Positions 59,848 through 64,000 of a stretch of 64,000 bases of DNA are shown piece by piece. Each line of letters opens with the position of its first letter. Positions within the stretch are counted from its first letter, which is position 1. Both the position numbers and the translations under genes were made by a program. Origin of the DNA: Bacteroides rodentium JCM 16496. GTDB taxonomy: Bacteria > Bacteroidota > Bacteroidia > Bacteroidales > Bacteroidaceae. The stretch is taken from contig NZ_BAKJ01000027.1 in NCBI RefSeq assembly GCF_000614125.1, positions 1 to 64,000 of the forward strand, read 5' to 3'. The notes beneath the pieces were generated by a model. The model did not search any database and had not been told where the DNA came from. It saw only the letters and a list, made by a program, of their open reading frames with translations.

Positions 59848-59881
59848 AAAAAAGGCAGGATACTTAATAAAGCACCCTGCC
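59848..59881 (-). terminator. Terminator of pepD
   Basis: GGCAGGGTGCTTTATTAAGTATCCTGCC-type hairpin (arms GGCAGG/CCTGCC, 59854-59881) followed on the minus strand by T6, 26 bases after the pepD stop. Confidence 0.7.
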
Positions 59882-59906
59882 CCTTATTCATTACATAAAG
59901 CATTCT

Positions 59907-61363
59907 CTACTTTTCAGGAGTCTGCTCCAATGTAGCCACCAAGAAATCATAGAACTTGGAGACAGTAGGAATTAACGCACGCTCGTCCGGTGAATGCGGA
60001 GAACGCAAAGTGGGACCGAAAGAAATCATATCGAGTCCTGGACAATTGGCACCAATGATGCCGCATTCCAGACCTGCATGAATAACCTTCACGGCAGGTT
60101 CCACACCAAACTGCTGCTTATAGGACAGCTTCATGGCATGCAGTATGGGAGAATCCACATTGGGTTGCCATCCGGAATAACCACCACTCAACTCCACCCT
60201 CATACCTGCCATAGCAAAACAAGCTGTCAGGCTGTCTGCCAGGAAATCCTTCATCGTATCGCAAGAACTACGCGCCAAAATACGAACTTCGGCCTTACCG
60301 TCTGCAATGATTACGATAGCCAAATTGGAGGAGGTTTCTACAGTATCGGGAACAGTAGGAATCATACGCATCACACCGTTCTGGCAAGCCATCAACACGT
60401 TAATCATATTGTCCTGGATTTCCGAGGGAACAACGGCAGCGGGTAGAGTCACCTCTTCTACACTCAGGGTAATGCCACTTTCAACCGGAGCATACTCGTC
60501 ATTCAGTTGTGCCTCGTATTCCTTTATATAATCTTCCAAACCGTCCATATCCTCAGGATTGAACACCAATACCGCATGTGCTTCGCGGGGGATGGCATTA
60601 CGCATATTGCCACCTTCAAAACTTGCCAGCTGGGAGTCAAACTCAATCAGCAAATCATGTACGATGCGTGCCAGCAATTTATTGGCATTACCGCGCCCTT
60701 CATTGATTTCCAAACCGGAGTGACCGCCACGCAAACCTTTCAGCGTAATCTTACGGGCAACAAAATCGGCCATAGGCGTCTCCTCCTTATATTCCAAAGT
60801 AGCAGTAATATCAAGCCCACCAGCACAACCGATATAGAGTTCGCCTTCGTCCTCAGAGTCGAGGTTCAGCAGAATTTCCCCTTGCATAGTTCCGGGTTTC
60901 AAACCGAATGCACCATACATTCCCGTTTCTTCATCCTTGGTAATCAGGCTTCCAATGGGCCATGCTGCAAGTTATTATCTTCGAGCACCGCCATAATGGC
61001 AGCTACTCCCAAACCATTATCTGCTCCCAGCGTGGTTCCTTTGGCTTTCACCCAATCACCGTCAACATAGGTTTCAATGGGATCTGTTGTAAAATCGTGA
61101 ATAGTATCGTTGTTCTTCTGAGGCACCATGTCCATATGCGCCTGAAGGATGACGCCTTTGCGGTTTTCCATACCCGGAGTGGCAGGCTTACGAATAATGA
61201 CATTGCCGACCTCGTCGACAAATGATTCCAACCCCAAACCTTTTCCAAAATCAATAAGGAATTTGGTAATCTTCTCCATATGTCCTGACGGACGGGGAAT
61301 CTGGGTCAGTGAATAAAAGTGCTTCCATACATTCTGTGGAGCTAACTGTAAGATTGTACTCAT
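59907..61363 (-). CDS. pepD: Aminoacyl-histidine dipeptidase (peptidase D, M20), frameshifted
   Basis: Cytosolic dipeptidase, about 486 residues, two-zinc M20C family. Metal ligands are visible in LQAHMDMVPQ, GTTLGADNGLG and DSEDEGELYIGCAGG; HAGLECGII is the C-terminal His ligand block. A one-base loss at 60946-60949 (GAAGCCCTG reads GAAGCCTG) breaks it at GPLEALITKDEETG. Single-gene unit with promoter and terminator. Confidence 0.95.
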
Positions 61364-61385
61364 AATTCTAAAAAGTTAGTTTTCG

Positions 61386-61393
61386 CAAATATA
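61386..61393 (-). promoter_or_regulatory. -7 box of pepD
   Basis: The minus strand reads TATATTTG, 23 bases before the ATG. Confidence 0.5.
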
Positions 61394-61600
61394 ACGGTTT
61401 ATTCTCGGAAAGTACAATAAACCGGGATTTTTCTAAAGTACTAAATCATCAGCTATCTTAAATATGGCTTTTACATCTTCACATATTGCGATAGAACATC
61501 TGTACCTAATATAGCTACCATATTTAGGAATTTCTCCCACTTCTATATCCAAGCAACAATATCGTTTAAAGAAACCAATCTTCCAACAACCTTTAGGCTT

Positions 61601-61682
61601 CAGTACTTATAAGGAAGTACTGAAGTACTTGCAAAGAAGTATTACAGTACTTTTAAAGGAGTACTACAGTACTTCTCTATAA
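61601..61682. repeat. Four AGTACTT...AAGGAGTACT units
   Basis: A roughly 22-base unit with internal dyad (AGTACTACAGTACTT type) is repeated about four times. Part of the 380-base gap 61364-61742, in which I see no gene; it may form alternating hairpins. Confidence 0.75.
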
Positions 61683-61742
61683 GCACTGTCTCTGTCCTCT
61701 AACACAAGAAGTAACAATATAGGAACCCACCGCAAGAAACGT

Positions 61743-62729
61743 CTATTTCTTTACCCTATTCGCCAACGCCAGGTGCAACGCCCCGTAGATGCCCAACACT
61801 ATCACCAACAACGTCTGTATGCCATGCACTATCAGAGCAAAGATACCCGCATCCGTAGCATCTACTCCATAAAGCATCATCATAGTGATGACCGCAAAGT
61901 GCCAAGGTCCTGCCCCGTTGGGCGTGGGAACAATGACTGCAAACGTTCCGCCGACAAACATCACCAGTCCGGCAAGGAAACTAAGATGCTCCGTAAACTG
62001 GAAGCAATAGAAAGTTATATAGAAATGATAGAAATAGCATAGCCAAATAAGTAAAGTGTAAAGAACAAACAAAGGCACATTCTTCACATTCTTAAGTGAC
62101 ATCACACCTTCCCATATATTCAAGACTACCCCCTTTACCTTTTCAAAAAAAGAGAGCATACGCAACAGGAAATAGAGAAGTACCAAAACACCAATAATGG
62201 AAAAAAGAGCCACATAAAACCAAGGGGAAGTCACAAGATGCATCAGCGATGGAATCTTGGTCCCCGTCTCCTCGAAAAAACGGAAAAAGACGGGCATCTG
62301 CGCCAAAAAAGTAATTCCCGTAATCAGCAGAATGCAAAGCGTATCTACCAACCGCTCCGTCACCACCGTCCCCAGGGACTTTGCAAAGGAAACATCATCA
62401 TATTTGACAAGTACTCCGCAACGCGAAACCTCTCCCACACGGGGCAGTACCAAATTGGTGGCATAAGATACAAAAATGGCATCGACGCAATCGCTTGTTT
62501 TGGGATGAGCATCCAGCGGCTCCAAAGTCTGCTTCCAACGCCAGCCTCGTAACACATGGCTCATCACACCGAAGAACAAGGACAACAACATCCACCACCA
62601 GTTCGTCTGATGAAGGAGAACTTCTTCTGCCTTTGAAAAGTCAAAATCACGATATACCCAATAGAGGATAAAACCACCCAATAAAATGGGTAAGATGATT
62701 TTCAATGTCTTTTTTAGCAGCTTATTCAT
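61743..62729 (-). CDS. Flippase-like membrane protein (LPG synthase TM / UPF0104 family)
   Basis: 328 residues, seven to eight helices. Signatures: VLRGWRWKQTLEPL, SYATNLVLPRVGEVSRCGVLVKYD, GTVVTERLVDTLCIL and PTPNGAGPWHFAVITMMM. Related to the transmembrane part of lysylphosphatidylglycerol synthase without the synthase domain. Lipid-related role; substrate unknown. Confidence 0.9.
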   Translation of the reverse strand: MNKLLKKTLKIILPILLGGFILYWVYRDFDFSKAEEVLLHQTNWWWMLLSLFFGVMSHVLRGWRWKQTLEPLDAHPKTSDCVDAIFVSYATNLVLPRVGEVSRCGVLVKYDDVSFAKSLGTVVTERLVDTLCILLITGITFLAQMPVFFRFFEETGTKIPSLMHLVTSPWFYVALFSIIGVLVLLYFLLRMLSFFEKVKGVVLNIWEGVMSLKNVKNVPLFVLYTLLIWLCYFYHFYITFYCFQFTEHLSFLAGLVMFVGGTFAVIVPTPNGAGPWHFAVITMMMLYGVDATDAGIFALIVHGIQTLLVIVLGIYGALHLALANRVKK

Positions 62730-62741
62730 ACGATATTCCCA

Positions 62742-62774
62742 AATTCTTCATTCTTCATTCTTCATTCTTCATTG
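62742..62774. repeat. ATTCTTC heptamer repeat
   Basis: Four perfect ATTCTTC units plus a partial one. Same unit as the insertion in the helicase gene at 9179-9213. Confidence 0.85.
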
Positions 62775-62782
62775 AAAAGAAC

Positions 62783-62790
62783 TACCTTTG
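62783..62790 (+). promoter_or_regulatory. -7 box of rsmA
   Basis: TACCTTTG, 74 bases before the rsmA ATG. Confidence 0.4.
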
Positions 62791-62840
62791 CTTCGTGTAA
62801 AGATAGGTTGTTGTTCACACTACAGCCTACATTTACGGAG

Positions 62841-62848
62841 CAAAAGTA
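62841..62848 (-). promoter_or_regulatory. -7 box of the flippase-like gene
   Basis: The minus strand reads TACTTTTG, 111 bases before that gene's start; the two divergent promoters overlap each other's transcripts. Confidence 0.4.
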
Positions 62849-62864
62849 ATGATTTAGTTGATAC

Positions 62865-63659
62865 ATGAGAGTAGTTAAACCTAAAAAGTTTCTCGGGCAA
62901 CACTTCCTGAAAGACCTGAAAGTGGCACAAGACATTGCTGACACGGTAGATGTCTGTCCCGAAATTCCCATCCTCGAAGTTGGTCCGGGAATGGGGGTAC
63001 TGACCCAGTTTCTGCTGCCCAAAGAGCGCAACGTCAAAGTAGTAGAACTGGACTACGAGTCAGTGGCCTACCTACGGGAAGCCTATCCGCAACTGGAAGA
63101 CAACATTATTGAGGACGACTTCCTCAAAATGAACCTGCAACGGTTGTTTGGCGGGCAACCTTTTGTGCTGACGGGAAACTATCCTTATAATATCTCCAGC
63201 CAGATATTCTTCAAAATGCTGGAATATAAGGATCTGATTCCCTGCTGTACGGGTATGATACAAAAGGAAGTAGCCGAGCGCATAGCCGCCGGGCCGGGCA
63301 GCAAGACATACGGGATACTGAGCGTACTGATACAAGCATGGTACAAAGTGGAGTACTTGTTTACGGTACACGAACATGTCTTCAACCCGCCCCCAAAAGT
63401 TAAAAGTGCCGTCATCCGCATGATGCGCAATGAAACGCACGATTTAGGCTGCGACGAGAAATTGTTCAAGCAAGTAGTGAAAACCACGTTCAACCAACGA
63501 CGCAAGACTCTGCGGAACTCCATAAAACCGATACTCGGCAAAGACTGTCCACTGACGGAGGACGTATTATTTAATAAACGCCCGGAACAACTGTCCGTAC
63601 AGGAATTTATTCAGCTGACCAACCAAGTGGAGCAGGCATTGAGAACGATTAATGATTAA
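62865..63659 (+). CDS. rsmA: 16S rRNA dimethyladenosine transferase
   Basis: Dimethylates two adjacent adenines near the 3' end of 16S rRNA (KsgA). 264 residues. RVVKPKKFLGQHFLKD at the N-terminus, SAM motif I LEVGPGMGVLTQFLL (37-51), motif IV LTGNYPYNISSQIFF, and the C-terminal FNQRRKTLRNSI. Intact, about 26 bases before mgtE. Confidence 0.97.
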   Translation: MRVVKPKKFLGQHFLKDLKVAQDIADTVDVCPEIPILEVGPGMGVLTQFLLPKERNVKVVELDYESVAYLREAYPQLEDNIIEDDFLKMNLQRLFGGQPFVLTGNYPYNISSQIFFKMLEYKDLIPCCTGMIQKEVAERIAAGPGSKTYGILSVLIQAWYKVEYLFTVHEHVFNPPPKVKSAVIRMMRNETHDLGCDEKLFKQVVKTTFNQRRKTLRNSIKPILGKDCPLTEDVLFNKRPEQLSVQEFIQLTNQVEQALRTIND

Positions 63660-63671
63660 TGGTTAGTGATT
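63645..63671. repeat. ATTAATGATTAATGGTTAGTGATTAA repeat at the end of rsmA
   Basis: Short tandem ATTAATG/GTTAGTG units span the rsmA stop codon, encoding its last residues. Confidence 0.55.
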
Positions 63672-63685
63672 AAACACGAACAATC

Positions 63686-64000
63686 ATGGAAATAGACGAA
63701 GAATACATAGACAAAGTCAAAAGCCTGATAGAACAGAAAGACGCGGAAAACGTCAAAACACTTTTGACCGACCTTCACCCGGCGGATATTGCAGAACTGT
63801 GCAATGACCTCGGCTTGGAGGAAGCCCGCTTCGTTTACCGCCTCCTTGACAACGAAACGGCAGCGGACGTACTGGTTGAAATGGACGAAGACATCCGGAA
63901 AGAATTCCTGGAACTTCTTCCTTCGGAGACCATTGCCAAGCGTTTCGTGGATTATATGGACACGGACGATGCCGTAGACCTGATGCGCGAACTCGATGAA
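63686..64000 (+). CDS. mgtE: Magnesium transporter MgtE, N-terminal part
   Basis: 105 codons before the window ends. The N-terminal MgtE superhelical domain is visible: LLTDLHPADIAELCNDLG, LLDNETAADVLVEMDEDIR and DYMDTDDAVDLMREL. CBS and membrane domains lie outside the window. Confidence 0.92.
   Translation, partial: MEIDEEYIDKVKSLIEQKDAENVKTLLTDLHPADIAELCNDLGLEEARFVYRLLDNETAADVLVEMDEDIRKEFLELLPSETIAKRFVDYMDTDDAVDLMRELDE

Overview
The window looks like a chromosome segment of a gut Bacteroides. Supporting signs are many secreted polysaccharide enzymes with Bacteroides-type signal peptides, promoters of the TTTG-N19-TAnnTTTG type instead of sigma70 boxes, almost no Shine-Dalgarno sequences, a Nuo operon without nuoEFG, a fused murF-alr gene and a GSCFA protein. 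No rRNA, tRNA or CRISPR array was seen.

Layout. 0-8.3 kb: pectin/rhamnogalacturonan use. A leftward operon (GH105 hydrolase, CE8 pectin methylesterase, acetylesterase-CE8 fusion) diverges from a rightward unit (orphan galactitol-type EIIC permease, secreted KduI), followed by a hexuronate-type MFS transporter. 8.3-16.8 kb, leftward: Dna2-like nuclease-helicase, tatC, tatA, murF-alr fusion, GSCFA protein. 16.8-17.6 kb: nested palindromic, MITE-like DNA. 17.6-22.4 kb: dxs, trkA, trkH. 22.4-33.5 kb: nuoA-B-CD-H-I-J-K-L-M-N. 33.6-37.1 kb: orphan PAS/GAF histidine kinase and an HU-like protein. 37.5-43.6 kb: TPR membrane regulator and a small accessory island of lipoproteins, a MORN/YwqK-like protein and two paralogous membrane proteins. 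43.6-46.8 kb: mscS and an ATPase/DUF4435 pair resembling PARIS defence. 47-51.6 kb: EamA transporter, beta-barrel protein, gene relics, Crp-type regulator, meaB, DUF1573 protein. 51.9-61.4 kb: AAA ATPase, a giant alpha-2-macroglobulin-like protein, an unannotated operon of three tiny related cationic peptides, and pepD. 61.7 kb to the end: flippase-like protein, rsmA and the start of mgtE.

Three things stand out. (1) The DNA between (and sometimes inside) genes carries many elements built from short tandem units arranged as inverted arms. The unit differs from locus to locus but the architecture is the same, and some copies are inserted in frame in murF-alr, the helicase and nuoI. (2) A self-contained operon at 59.2-59.7 kb (promoter, three homologous ORFs of 21-31 codons with duplicated leaders, terminator) is the best candidate for an undescribed system. 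(3) About 16 apparent small frameshifts (mostly one missing base) break otherwise conserved genes; most lie next to an AGC/GCT trinucleotide. This suggests systematic sequence error rather than gene decay, so I annotate these genes as single broken CDSs.
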